Positions 16,531 to 25,092 of a stretch of DNA of 64,000 nucleotides are shown here, one piece after another. The stretch is taken from the NCBI RefSeq assembly GCF_005221305.1, contig NZ_CP039887.1:930001-994000 (forward strand). Reading direction: 5' to 3'. Position 1 is the stretch's first letter, and the number at the start of each line of letters is the position of its first letter. Under the pieces are notes generated by a model. The model saw only the letters and a program-made list of their open reading frames with translations, did not search any database and was not told the origin of the DNA. Source of the DNA: Neisseria subflava (lineage in GTDB: Bacteria > Pseudomonadota > Gammaproteobacteria > Burkholderiales > Neisseriaceae). A program made the translations under genes and the position numbers.

Positions 16531-17490
16531 TTATTTATCGGTAAATTTACCGTAAGCCATGATGCGGTCGAAACGGCGAGAAAGCAAGTCAGGCATGGTC
16601 ATGCTTTGCGCTTCGCTTAATTGCTGTTCCAAAACGGTTTTGACGTTTTTCATCGTGGTTTCAAAATCACGGTGTGCGCCGCCCAAAGGCTCATCAATTA
16701 CTTTATCAATGAGATCCAACTCTTGCAGGCGTTTGGCGGTAATACCCAATGCTTGCGCGGCATCTGCTGCTTTTTCAGCAGTTTTCCAAAGAATAGAAGC
16801 GCAACCTTCGGGAGAAATCACCGAATAAGTCGAATATTGCAGCATATTGACGTAGTCGCCGACAGCCACTGCCAACGCGCCACCTGAACCGCCTTCACCA
16901 ATGATGGTGCACAATACCGGCACATGCAGACGGGTCAGTTCGTACAAATTACGGCCGATGGCTTCAGACTGGCCGCGTTCTTCTGCACCAATGCCCGGAT
17001 ACGCGCCCGGAGTATCGACAAAGGTCATAACTGGAATATTGAATTTTTCGGCAGTCTTCATCAAGCGCAGTGCTTTACGGTAACCCTCAGGACGCGGCAT
17101 ACCGAAATTGCGGCGGATTTTTTCTTTGGTATCGCGGCCTTTCTGATGGCCGATAACCATCACGCTTTGGCCGTTAAAACGCGCCAAACCGCCGACAATG
17201 GCATGATCGTCAGAATAATGGCGGTCGCCGTGCAACTCTTCAAAATCGGTAAAAATACCGTTGATGTAGTCCAAAGTATAAGGACGTTGCGGATGGCGGG
17301 ATACTTGTGAAATTTGAGCCGGAGTCAGCTTGCTGAAAATTGACTTGGTCAACTCACTGCTTTTCTTTTTCAGTCTGGCAATCTCGTCAGAAATATCAAC
17401 GGCAGATTCGTCTTGTACGAATCGCAACTCGTCAATTTTATTGGTTAATTCGGCGATGGGTTGTTCGAAGTCCAAAAATACGGGTTTCAT
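16531..17490 (-). CDS. accA: Acetyl-CoA carboxylase carboxyltransferase subunit alpha
   Basis: 319 residues, the normal AccA length. It pairs with AccD to move the carboxyl group from biotin to acetyl-CoA, making malonyl-CoA for fatty acids. Clear family stretches are FLDFEQPIAELTNKIDEL at the start, ELHGDRHYSDDHAIVGGLAR, FVDTPGAYPGIGAEERGQSE and GEGGSGGALAVAVGD, which form the crotonase-like acyl-CoA site. A strong terminator follows. The 200-bp gap upstream carries one DUS and no clear promoter. Confidence 0.97.
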   Translation of the reverse strand: MKPVFLDFEQPIAELTNKIDELRFVQDESAVDISDEIARLKKKSSELTKSIFSKLTPAQISQVSRHPQRPYTLDYINGIFTDFEELHGDRHYSDDHAIVGGLARFNGQSVMVIGHQKGRDTKEKIRRNFGMPRPEGYRKALRLMKTAEKFNIPVMTFVDTPGAYPGIGAEERGQSEAIGRNLYELTRLHVPVLCTIIGEGGSGGALAVAVGDYVNMLQYSTYSVISPEGCASILWKTAEKAADAAQALGITAKRLQELDLIDKVIDEPLGGAHRDFETTMKNVKTVLEQQLSEAQSMTMPDLLSRRFDRIMAYGKFTDK

Positions 17491-17694
17491 AAAACAAAGC
17501 TCTCGGTAACGGTTGCTGACATGATACGCTAATCAGACGCATTTGACAGCATTTCTCAAAGGGAAACTGCCATCTTTTGCAATAAAAAATCTTTCAGACG
17601 GCCTTTAATAAAGAAATAGTATATCTGCACTAAACACATGGAGTGCCGTATCTTATGATAAACTTCAATTCAGTTCAATCATTTCAAACAGGCT

Positions 17695-18096
17695 ATGAAA
17701 AACGATCATGACAATTCGTCCATGCGCTTGGACAAATGGCTGTGGGCCGCGCGCTTTTTCAAGACCCGCGCGCTGGCACAAAAACATATTGAGCTGGGCA
17801 GGGTTTTGGTAAACGGCTCAAAAGTGAAAAACAGCAAAAATATTTCTGCCGGCGACACCATCGACATGACTTTGAACTCCCTACCCTACAAATTCAAAGT
17901 TACCGCACTCAATCATCAACGCCGCCCGGCACCGGAAGCGCGTTTACTCTACGAAGAAGACATGAAAACGGCTGCCGAACGCGAGGCTCAAAAACAGCTC
18001 GACCAAGCCAGCCGCATCAGTGCCGCTTATCCGGACGGACGCCCAACCAAACGCGACCGCCGCCAGCTTGACCGTATGAAGCGCGATAGCTGGTAA
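17695..18096 (+). CDS. hslR: S4-domain RNA-binding heat shock protein Hsp15
   Basis: 133 residues. The S4 RNA-binding domain is seen as MRLDKWLWAARFFKTRALAQ, then HIELGRVLVNGSKVKNSKNI and GDTIDM (residues about 10-62). Hsp15 binds stalled 50S subunits carrying nascent chains and helps recycle them. The basic C-terminal tail fits. A second ATG nine codons in would start exactly at the S4 domain and is possible. Confidence 0.9.
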   Translation: MKNDHDNSSMRLDKWLWAARFFKTRALAQKHIELGRVLVNGSKVKNSKNISAGDTIDMTLNSLPYKFKVTALNHQRRPAPEARLLYEEDMKTAAEREAQKQLDQASRISAAYPDGRPTKRDRRQLDRMKRDSW

Positions 18097-18112
18097 AGTG
18101 TTTCATCCATTG

Positions 18113-18145
18113 TTTCAGACGGCCCTATATCCATGCCGTCTGAAA
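18113..18145 (+). repeat. Inverted DUS pair, outward orientation
   Basis: TTTCAGACGGC and GCCGTCTGAAA flank 11 bases behind hslR. The right copy is of the AT dialect (ATGCCGTCTGAA). Confidence 0.65.
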
Positions 18146-18148
18146 ACC

Positions 18149-18178
18149 AAAAACAGGCAGGACACCCTGCCTGTTTTT
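18149..18178. terminator. Hairpin terminator between hslR and the outer-membrane pseudogene
   Basis: AAACAGGCAGG, four bases, and its complement, with A- and T-runs on the outside. It can serve both convergent units. Confidence 0.85.
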
Positions 18179-18189
18179 ATTTGTGATGA

Positions 18190-18578
18190 TTAAAATTTAT
18201 ATTCTAACTGACCACGAATAACGTTTACGTCCTGCTTATCCGTGCCAACAGTAGACGTAACCTGTTTGCCGGCCAAATAGAAGCCTTTGAGTTTCCAGTT
18301 TTTCCAAGGAATATAGGTCGCACCGATTTGTACGCCTTGGACGTTTTTGCTGTAATCCTCAACAGAAGAGACACCGGACAACGAACCGACACGGCGGTAG
18401 TTCAAGAATACATCGTAAGAATTACGGACGCTCCAGTCGGCCAATTTATAGCGTACTTCAAATCGTTGGTGGTGGCCAAAGCTGCCGCATCACGTCTGCC
18501 ATCAGCATTCTCTGCCAAAGAATAAGATGATGAAGCCAATAAAATACAGGTTGCAATCAGTTTGGTTTGAAATTTCAT
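18190..18578 (-). pseudogene. Remnant of an outer-membrane beta-barrel gene (deleted and frameshifted)
   Basis: An ATG at 18578 opens a signal peptide (MKFQTKLIATCILLASSSYS LA, cut about residue 22) and some 20 residues of mature protein. Around 18450-18465 the frame is lost. In the next frame the sequence reads RFEVRYKLADWSVRNSYDVF and continues to the stop as strand-like segments, ending GQLEYKF. A terminal aromatic residue after alternating residues is the mark of a beta-barrel outer-membrane protein. A complete barrel needs far more than the roughly 105 residues left, so there is both an internal deletion and a frameshift. The parent family was not recognised. Confidence 0.7.
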
Positions 18579-18754
18579 GCCGACTCTCCAAAAGAAGGTA
18601 TTGAAAGTGAAGTATTCGATAAAGCGTACAACATTATGAATTTCGTATAAATCATTCATTTATTTACTAATTATTTTTATCGTATGTAAATTAGTGTAAT
18701 CAGTCAAGCAGATTTAAACGCTTTATCCTCTTTCAGACGGCCTCTTGATTCAGG

Positions 18755-20518
18755 TCAAACGGAAGCCTGCTCATCAGGCTGTTCAAACTGCCATTTCAAG
18801 GCATCGGCCAATGCCGTCCTGCGTTTTTGGTGGCATCCCACAGCCTGACACAATTCCTCCGCATTTCCCCAAAACACAAATCGTTCACGCGCACGGGTAA
18901 TGGCTGTGTAAAGCAAAGCCTTATCCAAACCTCGGGCTTCCTCTTCGCTTTCCGTCGTTACAGGCACTGACGGGGGCAACAGCCACACTTCTCGATATTC
19001 CGAACCTTGGCTCTTGTGCACCGTCATGGCAAAAGCCGATTCAAAATCAGGCAAACGGCTGATGGCAATTTTTTTAAATCCATCTTTCTCAGGAAAATAT
19101 GCAGACAAGCCATTCAACGATTCTTCATCTTTCATAATCAGCCCGATGTCGCCATTAAACACTTCCAGCATGTAATCATTGTGCGTAATCATAATGATTT
19201 GTCCGGCAAACCAAGGCGTTTCGCCCGAAACCTTGCCTTGTCGTTGCAAGTATTCTTGATAAGCCTGATTCAAATCATCCGCATCCTGCCGCCAAGCCGC
19301 CAATACCACCACATCGGCAGCATGACCATAGGCGAGTGCAACATTATTCTCTGCCACGGCCTGCCAATAATTCTGTTGCTTTTGATACAGCAAGGTGACC
19401 TGCTCTTTCAGACGGCCTGATTTCATTTCCAATTCTTTGGGGAACTTGTCAAACTGTTCGACCGCAGTTTGCTTTTCCCCAGATACCACCGCCCTCGCCA
19501 AACAACCGATACCGCTGTCTGCACCAAAACGGTGGCTGAACGTCAATTTGGCATTGTTTTGCGATAAAGCCTGTGGCTGCCCTTTAATCTCAAAGCCATG
19601 ATCGGGCAGGTACACTTCCAACTTTTCAGCAGTTTCTTTATCCAAAGCTGTCGGACGCGACAATGCCGCCAACACAGCTCCCAAGCCAACCGACGGCAAC
19701 TGGTTTTCATCGCCAAGCAACACCAGACGACAGCCAGTAGGCACGGCACGCAACAAATCCAACACCAGCGGCAAATCCAACATCGAAGCCTCATCCACCA
19801 CCAAAACATCCAAAGCAAGCGGATGTTCATGATTGAACGCAGGGCGCATTTGCGGCGGCCTCAATTTCAATAATCGATGGACGGTCTGCCCTTCCAAATT
19901 TTCCAAATGCGCTTTAATGCTCGGAGACAAATCAAAACCGTCTAAAGCACGCTGTAAGGCTCGCGCCATATGCGCAGCCGCTTTGCCCGTCGGCGCCGCC
20001 AACGCGATACGTGGCAGCTTCGTACTGTTATTGCAAATCAGACCCAAAAGCTTTGCTACTGTCGTCGTCTTACCCGTACCCGGCCCGCCGGTAATCAACA
20101 TAAAATTTTGCAGCAAAGCCAAAGCCGCAGCATCCCGTTGCTCTTTACTGTCTTTAGTATCAAACCAGTCGCTCAGGCTTTTTGAAGCCGCCATGAAATT
20201 CACTTCTTCCGCCTCGGCACTGGCCAGTCGTTTGATTTCAACAGCCAAATCATGCTCCAACTGCCACATCCGCCCCAAAAACAATTTCCAGCCTTGCAGG
20301 ATAAGCGGTTTATCCGCATTACCGACCAAGTTCGGCAAGTTGCTTAAGGCATCGACATCCGCTTTATCCAAGTAAATGAACGAATGCCCGTTTTGCAAGG
20401 CTGCAAACAATCGAACCACATAAGTCTCAATAATGGATGCGCCCTGTACTTCGTGGCGGCGGAAAAACGCTATGGCTGCATCTGCGGCAGAGGAAAGGAT
20501 AGAGTCGGTCGGATTCAT
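18755..20518 (-). CDS. recD: Exodeoxyribonuclease V subunit alpha (RecD)
   Basis: 587-residue superfamily-1B 5'-3' helicase subunit of RecBCD, which resects double-strand ends. Walker A is LITGGPGTGKTTTVAKLLGL (about 142-161), the Walker B region is VVDEASMLDLPLVLDLL, and the late motifs include AMTVHKSQGSEYREVWLL and LYTAITRARERFVFWG. The N-terminal RecD-type cap (SFIYLDKADVDALSNLPNL-like) is present. The partner genes recB and recC are not in the window. Two inverted DUS copies lie upstream, one inside the gene. Confidence 0.95.
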   Translation of the reverse strand: MNPTDSILSSAADAAIAFFRRHEVQGASIIETYVVRLFAALQNGHSFIYLDKADVDALSNLPNLVGNADKPLILQGWKLFLGRMWQLEHDLAVEIKRLASAEAEEVNFMAASKSLSDWFDTKDSKEQRDAAALALLQNFMLITGGPGTGKTTTVAKLLGLICNNSTKLPRIALAAPTGKAAAHMARALQRALDGFDLSPSIKAHLENLEGQTVHRLLKLRPPQMRPAFNHEHPLALDVLVVDEASMLDLPLVLDLLRAVPTGCRLVLLGDENQLPSVGLGAVLAALSRPTALDKETAEKLEVYLPDHGFEIKGQPQALSQNNAKLTFSHRFGADSGIGCLARAVVSGEKQTAVEQFDKFPKELEMKSGRLKEQVTLLYQKQQNYWQAVAENNVALAYGHAADVVVLAAWRQDADDLNQAYQEYLQRQGKVSGETPWFAGQIIMITHNDYMLEVFNGDIGLIMKDEESLNGLSAYFPEKDGFKKIAISRLPDFESAFAMTVHKSQGSEYREVWLLPPSVPVTTESEEEARGLDKALLYTAITRARERFVFWGNAEELCQAVGCHQKRRTALADALKWQFEQPDEQASV

Positions 20519-20549
20519 GGCTCAGGCTTAATTGATACGGAAAAAAGAA

Positions 20550-20604
20550 AGGCCGTCTGAAAAACAGCGTTTCCATAAATGAAAACCTATTTTTCAGACG
20601 GCCT
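20550..20604. terminator. Inverted DUS pair behind lolD
   Basis: AGGCCGTCTGAAAAA and its complement around 25 bases, between the lolD stop (20651) and the recD start (20518). Confidence 0.6.
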
Positions 20605-20650
20605 CTATTATACCGTTCAAAGCATAAAATATTTGCCTGAAATAATAACC

Positions 20651-21334
20651 TTATTGCAGCACTTGCAGGCTACCGTCTTTCATGGTCATTACCCGGTCAA
20701 AACGCTCAGCCAGCTCGTCATCATGGGTCACCACAATCAGGCTGGTGTTCAATTCTCGTTTCAAATCTAGCATCATGTCCAGCACATTTTGCGCATTTTT
20801 ACGGTCAAGGTTCCCTGTTGGCTCATCTGCCAATAAGCATTTCGGCTCATTAACCAAAGCACGGGCAATGGCCGCACGCTGACGCTCGCCGCCGGAAAGT
20901 TCGCTCGGACGGTGCAGCATACGCTTATCCAAGCCAACCTTTTTCAGCATCTTGACAGCCTTCTCCTCAGCCATCGCTTTGGGCATTTTGCCGATTAAAA
21001 GCGGCATCATGACATTTTCCAACGCAGAAAACTCAGGCAATAGATGGTGGAACTGATACACAAAGCCCAAATAACGGTTGCGCAATTCGCCCAACTGTTT
21101 TTGGCTCAAACCGCCCAAATCCTGATCCATCAGTATTACCTTGCCTTCAGACGGCATATCCAAACCGCCAAGAAGGTGCAGCAATGTGGATTTACCGCTG
21201 CCTGACGAACCGATGATACTCACGCTTTCCGCTTCGGCAACTTCAAAATCTAAATGATTCAACACTTGTACATTCAATGCGCCGTCATTATAGCTTTTGC
21301 CAACGCCGGTACATTTCAAAATTGTCTTACTCAT
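20651..21334 (-). CDS. lolD: Lipoprotein-releasing ABC transporter ATPase
   Basis: 227-residue ABC ATPase that powers release of outer-membrane lipoproteins from the inner membrane to LolA. Walker A is GSSGSGKSTLLHLLGG, the signature is LSGGERQRAAIARAL, and Walker B is CLLADEPTGNLD. The family-specific LGFVYQFHHLLPEFSALENV also fits LolD. The start MSKTILKC overlaps the end of the permease gene by eight bases; the frame is open further upstream inside that gene but the ATG at 21334 gives normal length. Confidence 0.95.
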   Translation of the reverse strand: MSKTILKCTGVGKSYNDGALNVQVLNHLDFEVAEAESVSIIGSSGSGKSTLLHLLGGLDMPSEGKVILMDQDLGGLSQKQLGELRNRYLGFVYQFHHLLPEFSALENVMMPLLIGKMPKAMAEEKAVKMLKKVGLDKRMLHRPSELSGGERQRAAIARALVNEPKCLLADEPTGNLDRKNAQNVLDMMLDLKRELNTSLIVVTHDDELAERFDRVMTMKDGSLQVLQ

Positions 21335-22577
21335 AACGCAAAGCCTCCGCGGGTTGGGTTTTTGCAGCACGCCAGCTTGGATACAGTGTGGCGATAAATG
21401 CCAAGCCAAGCGAAATGCAGGCAATAACGGCAACATCCTTCAAATTCACATCACTAGGCAGGTAATCGATGAAATAAACCTGTGAGTTAATCAAATGCAC
21501 GCCAAACAGGTCTTCAAAAAACGCGACAATCTTGCCGACATTCCAACCCAGCAATACACCGCATACCACGCCCACAAGCGTACCGAAGAACCCCGCAAAT
21601 GCGCCCTGCACCAAGAAAATCTTCATGACGCCGCCCGGAGACAAACCCAAAGTGCGCAAAATCGCAATATCGGCTTGTTTTTCCGTTACCGCCATTACCA
21701 AGGAAGAGACGAGGTTAAACGCAGCAACCGCGATAATCAGTGTCAAAATGATGAACATCATGCGTTTTTCCAACTCAACGGCTTCAAAATAGCTGCGGTT
21801 GTTAAACGTCCAGTCGCGCACCCATACTTCATCTTTTTTAGCATCAGGAATCAACTTGGTAATAAAAGACGGCGCATTCTGAGGATCAGCCAATCGCAAA
21901 CGCAGCCCACCGACGTTTTCTCCCAGTCGATATAAGACTTGCGCATCCTTAATATGCGTCATGGCCAATGTGTTATCGACTTCATAAACACCGGTTTTTA
22001 CCACACCGACCACATTAAACTGCTTCAAGCGCGGTACCACGCCGGCAGGGGTAACGTTACCCTCTGGCGTAATCACTGTAACCTTGCCGCCAATCTCCGT
22101 GCCCAATGCCTCAGCAAGCCCTTGACCCAAAATAATATCAAATTCGCCCGGCTTCAAATCATCAAAACTGCCGGCCGGCATATCCTTGCCATAATCAACG
22201 ACATTTTTTTCTTCAGACGGCAAAATACCGCGTATCTGCACACCGCGCACTTCACCGGCATTGGCAAGCAAAGCCTGATCGGAAACATAAGGCGCGCTGG
22301 CCAATACTTCCTTTTTGCCTTTTACAAATTCGCGCAAACTCTGCCAACCCGGCGCACTGCCGACATCGTAATAGCCGATTTCTGCATGAGGTGCGACGTT
22401 CAACAATTGACCGCGTATCTCTTTCTGAAATCCGTTCATTACAGATAACACCACAATCAGAGCCGTTACGCCCAAGGCGATACCTACGATTGAAATCATG
22501 GTAATAAATGACATAAAGCCATTGCGTTTTTTCGCACGCAGATAGCGCAGGCCTATCCAAGTTTCTAAAGAAGCCAT
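21327..22577 (-). CDS. Lipoprotein-releasing ABC transporter permease (LolC/LolE type)
   Basis: 416-residue inner-membrane protein. One N-terminal membrane segment (FMSFITMISIVGIALGVTAL) is followed by a large periplasmic domain and three C-terminal segments of the FtsX type (MMFIILTLIIAVAAFNLVSS, GAFAGFFGTLVGVVCGVLLG and VAVIACISLGLAFIATLYPS). It works with LolD, whose gene overlaps its 3' end. Only one permease gene is present here, consistent with species that use a single LolF-like homodimer rather than LolC plus LolE; a second copy elsewhere cannot be excluded. Confidence 0.92.
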   Translation of the reverse strand: MASLETWIGLRYLRAKKRNGFMSFITMISIVGIALGVTALIVVLSVMNGFQKEIRGQLLNVAPHAEIGYYDVGSAPGWQSLREFVKGKKEVLASAPYVSDQALLANAGEVRGVQIRGILPSEEKNVVDYGKDMPAGSFDDLKPGEFDIILGQGLAEALGTEIGGKVTVITPEGNVTPAGVVPRLKQFNVVGVVKTGVYEVDNTLAMTHIKDAQVLYRLGENVGGLRLRLADPQNAPSFITKLIPDAKKDEVWVRDWTFNNRSYFEAVELEKRMMFIILTLIIAVAAFNLVSSLVMAVTEKQADIAILRTLGLSPGGVMKIFLVQGAFAGFFGTLVGVVCGVLLGWNVGKIVAFFEDLFGVHLINSQVYFIDYLPSDVNLKDVAVIACISLGLAFIATLYPSWRAAKTQPAEALRYE

Positions 22578-22791
22578 TCAAAAATGCCTCATTCGTTTGT
22601 CAAAAAAGGCTTATTGTACCGTAAAACCGACAGGTCGTCCGATTGCCCGACTGATGTAGCATTCAGGGATAAAGCGTATGTAAAACCATGTATCTTCCCG
22701 TAAATTCCGCCGAAAAACTTGCACAATCGGCCAATCGCCCTTATTCTGAAGCTGTGACACACTTTGTCACCATCAAAAAGGAAATACACTA

Positions 22792-23079
22792 ATGAACAGC
22801 AAAAAATTCTTGGCCCTCGTATCTGTAGCTGTAGGTTTGTCATTCAGCTTCAATGCATATGCCGCCAAAGAAATCAAAATCAGTTCAAACAATACCGCTT
22901 ACTCCGACGCCGATGTTCAAAAACTGGCAGCCACTGCTGTCGGCATGGGCGTAAAAGAACCTGTCAGCCTCAACAGCGGAAACGGTGTTGTTACCGTGTC
23001 CGGCAGCAGCGCAACCAAATGCGCATTTAAAGTCGGCAACGGCGATACGCCTCAAATTCAAGGCGTCAGCTGCAAATAA
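22792..23079 (+). CDS. Small exported protein of unknown function
   Basis: 95 residues. A signal peptide (MNSKKFLALVSVAVGLSFSF then NAYA, cut about residue 24) is followed by a short mature protein of about 70 residues. Near the end are two cysteines 18 residues apart (TKCAFKV ... QGVSCK), which could form a disulfide in the periplasm. The mature part begins AKEIKISSNNTAYSDADVQK. AAAGGAAAT precedes the start. I do not recognise the family. An IS element has landed 45 bp past the stop, within the downstream DUS hairpin. Confidence 0.7.
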   Translation: MNSKKFLALVSVAVGLSFSFNAYAAKEIKISSNNTAYSDADVQKLAATAVGMGVKEPVSLNSGNGVVTVSGSSATKCAFKVGNGDTPQIQGVSCK

Positions 23080-23164
23080 TCTGATTTAATCAAGATTTAA
23101 TCAATGAAAAGGCCGTCTGAAAGATGAACTGGTCCCCAAATCTTGGACACTCATAAAAGCCTTT

Positions 23165-24061
23165 TCAGGTGCTCTGTGCAAGCTGGGTTCTGTATGCGAC
23201 AGGACTCAGCTTTTTCAATTTCAGACTGCAACGCTCCCGGTTGTAGTAATCCATATAGTCATCTATCTGTTTCATCAATTCGTCCACCGCCAATTCCCCT
23301 GCGTTATAGAAACACTCCGTCTTCAACACCGCAAAGAAGCTCTCCATCGGCGCATTGTCCCAACAATTCGCCTTACGCGACATGCTTTGGACCATGGAAT
23401 GTCGGGCAAGCAATTCCCTATACCCCGCCGTACGGTACAGCACACCTTGGTCGGAATGAAGCATCGTTCCCTTATCAGTCAGACGGGGTGCGGCTTTTTC
23501 GAGCATTTTCTTCACCATTTCGCTGTTAGCATTGCGGCTCATGGCGTAGGCGACGATTTCTCGGTTGAACAAGTCCAAGATTGGCGAGAGGTACAGTTTG
23601 CCGTCGCTCCCTTTGAGTTCGGTCATGTCGGTCAGCCATTTTTCGTTGGGCTTTTCGGCTGTGAATAGGCGTTTGAGGAGGTGTTCCGATATTTCGCCCA
23701 TGGCGGGATGGCGGTAGGCTTTTTTTGCCCGTATAAGAGCTTTCAGTCCTAGCTGCTTCATCAACCGCGCCACTTTTTTGCGGTTCCAATCCAATGCTGC
23801 GGCAATGCGCCTTTGCCCGTAGCGTCCTTTATGCCGTTCGTAGATTTCGGCGATAAGGGCTTTGTCGGCTGCATCGGGGTCGGGCCGGTCTTGATGGTGG
23901 TAGTAAAAGCTGCTTTTGGGCAGGTTTGCGATGTGCAGCAGGTATTTGAGCGGGTGTTGCGCCCTCAGTGTTTGGACGGTTTGGCTTTGTTCTTTTCGGT
24001 CTGCTTTTGGCTGAGGGCTTTTAACTCCTTTAGGTAGGCAACCTTTGCGCGCATATAGCAC
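23165..24061 (-). CDS. IS3-family transposase OrfB (DDE integrase core)
   Basis: About 298 residues counted from the first possible start. It has an HTH_21-like part (KGRYGQRRIAAALDWNRKKV) and the rve catalytic core. The DDE residues are seen in WLTDMTEL, MLHSDQGVLY and APMESFFAVLKTE. OrfB lies in the -1 frame relative to OrfA and overlaps it by about 97 bp. In this family it is made as an OrfAB fusion by -1 frameshifting; A-AAA-G motifs at 24018-24022 and 23992-23996 (minus strand) are both in the right phase. Confidence 0.93.
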   Translation of the reverse strand: MLYARKGCLPKGVKSPQPKADRKEQSQTVQTLRAQHPLKYLLHIANLPKSSFYYHHQDRPDPDAADKALIAEIYERHKGRYGQRRIAAALDWNRKKVARLMKQLGLKALIRAKKAYRHPAMGEISEHLLKRLFTAEKPNEKWLTDMTELKGSDGKLYLSPILDLFNREIVAYAMSRNANSEMVKKMLEKAAPRLTDKGTMLHSDQGVLYRTAGYRELLARHSMVQSMSRKANCWDNAPMESFFAVLKTECFYNAGELAVDELMKQIDDYMDYYNRERCSLKLKKLSPVAYRTQLAQST

Positions 24062-24315
24062 AACTCCTCTATAAGCTCTTCCTGTGTTTTTTCGTGGTCG
24101 GGTTTGTCGGCGATGAAGGGGTTTTTGCGGTGGTCGGTCATGGTTTTAGATTGGGGATGTTCGAGTGCGCCGATGCCGCCTTCCTGATAGGCGCGTATCC
24201 ATCGCCGCAGGTGGGTTCGTGAGATGCCGTAGTGGTCTGCGGTACGCTGTTGGCTGCGTATGTGCAGGTAGTGGAGTACGGCTTGGTATTTGAAGTGTAA
24301 TGTATATTTGCTCAT
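23965..24315 (-). CDS. IS3-family OrfA (helix-turn-helix)
   Basis: 116 residues. The first half is a helix-turn-helix DNA-binding region (YHYLHIRSQQRTADHYGISR then LRRWIRAYQEGGIGALE), which in this family recognises the IS ends. The second half is a charged coiled stretch (EELIEELCYMRAKVAYLKEL) resembling the leucine-zipper dimerisation part of IS150-type OrfA. The start ATG is 58 bp inside the right end. It is intact, so the element may be active. Confidence 0.92.
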   Translation of the reverse strand: MSKYTLHFKYQAVLHYLHIRSQQRTADHYGISRTHLRRWIRAYQEGGIGALEHPQSKTMTDHRKNPFIADKPDHEKTQEELIEELCYMRAKVAYLKELKALSQKQTEKNKAKPSKH

Positions 24316-24404
24316 AAAAAAACTGCACCTTGTGAGTTGGAGGGGGGATGTCCAACTTTTGGGGTGCAGTTCAAGACTTTCAGACGGCCTTTTTATATTG
24401 CCAT

Positions 24405-25010
24405 TTAAGATTGGATATTTCTTCTATCGTAAACAGCTTGAGCCAAAGTACCGGCATCCACATATTCCATCTCACCGCCCAAGGGGATTCCCCTCGCCAA
24501 TCGGCTGACTTTATAAGGAAGATTTTTAAACAATTCCGCCAATACATACGCTGTCGCATCGCCTTCGGCTGTGAAGTTGGTGGCAATGATAATTTCCTCA
24601 ATATCACTCGCCTGCAAACGGGCAACCAGCTTATCTAACGCTACTACCGAAATATCCATACCCTGCGCCGGACTGACTTGCCCCATCAAAACAAAATACA
24701 GACCATCATGACAATTAGCCGCCTCCATACTGGAGACATCCGCCGGCATATGTACAATCATCAAGCGGCTTTTCTCGCGTTTTTCATCCGCACAAATTTC
24801 ACACAAATCGCCCTCGCAAAATGTGTTGCACATCCGACAATGCTGCACCTGTCTCAAGGCAAATTGCAAAGCATCCACCAACTCCTGCGCTTCTTCGCGT
24901 TTATACTGTAAAAGCTGGTAAGCCATGCGTTGTGCGGATTTCGGGCCGACATTGGGCAGGATTTTTAATGCATTAATCAAGCGGACAAAGGCATCAGGAT
25001 TTTTACTCAT
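24405..25010 (-). CDS. recR: Recombination protein RecR
   Basis: 201 residues. It forms rings with RecO/RecF and loads RecA on gapped DNA. Visible are the helix-hairpin-helix ALKILPNVGPKSAQRMAYQL, the zinc finger CRMCNTFCEGDLCEICAD and the Toprim part (RLMIVHMPADVSSMEAAN, then EIIIATNFTAEGDATAYVLA). The downstream DUS hairpin is the one split by the IS element. The next gene upstream, ppiD, is in the same direction. Confidence 0.96.
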   Translation of the reverse strand: MSKNPDAFVRLINALKILPNVGPKSAQRMAYQLLQYKREEAQELVDALQFALRQVQHCRMCNTFCEGDLCEICADEKREKSRLMIVHMPADVSSMEAANCHDGLYFVLMGQVSPAQGMDISVVALDKLVARLQASDIEEIIIATNFTAEGDATAYVLAELFKNLPYKVSRLARGIPLGGEMEYVDAGTLAQAVYDRRNIQS

Positions 25011-25052
25011 GATTTCAGACGGCCTTTTAAAAGATAGCTAAAAATAAGAAAA

Positions 25053-25073
25053 CAGCCGGAATTTATCCGGCTG
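25053..25073 (-). terminator. ppiD terminator
   Basis: CAGCCGGA, five bases, and its complement, 20 bp past the ppiD stop with a U-rich end on the minus strand. Confidence 0.75.
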
Positions 25074-25092
25074 CCCTACTCAAATACTCTGC

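Larger units (their letters stand above)
23125..24373 (-). mobile_element. IS3-family insertion sequence, complete
   Basis: The 1249-bp element has imperfect terminal inverted repeats of about 25 bp: TGAACTGGTCCCCAAATCTT at 23125 and, read inward from 24373, TGAACTGCACCCCAAAAGTT. Both are followed by GGACA. The flanks carry a 3-bp direct repeat AGA (23122-23124 and 24374-24376). Two overlapping reading frames on the minus strand give OrfA and OrfB. Removing the element and one AGA restores a perfect 13-bp-stem DUS hairpin. The IS name was not determined. Confidence 0.92.
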
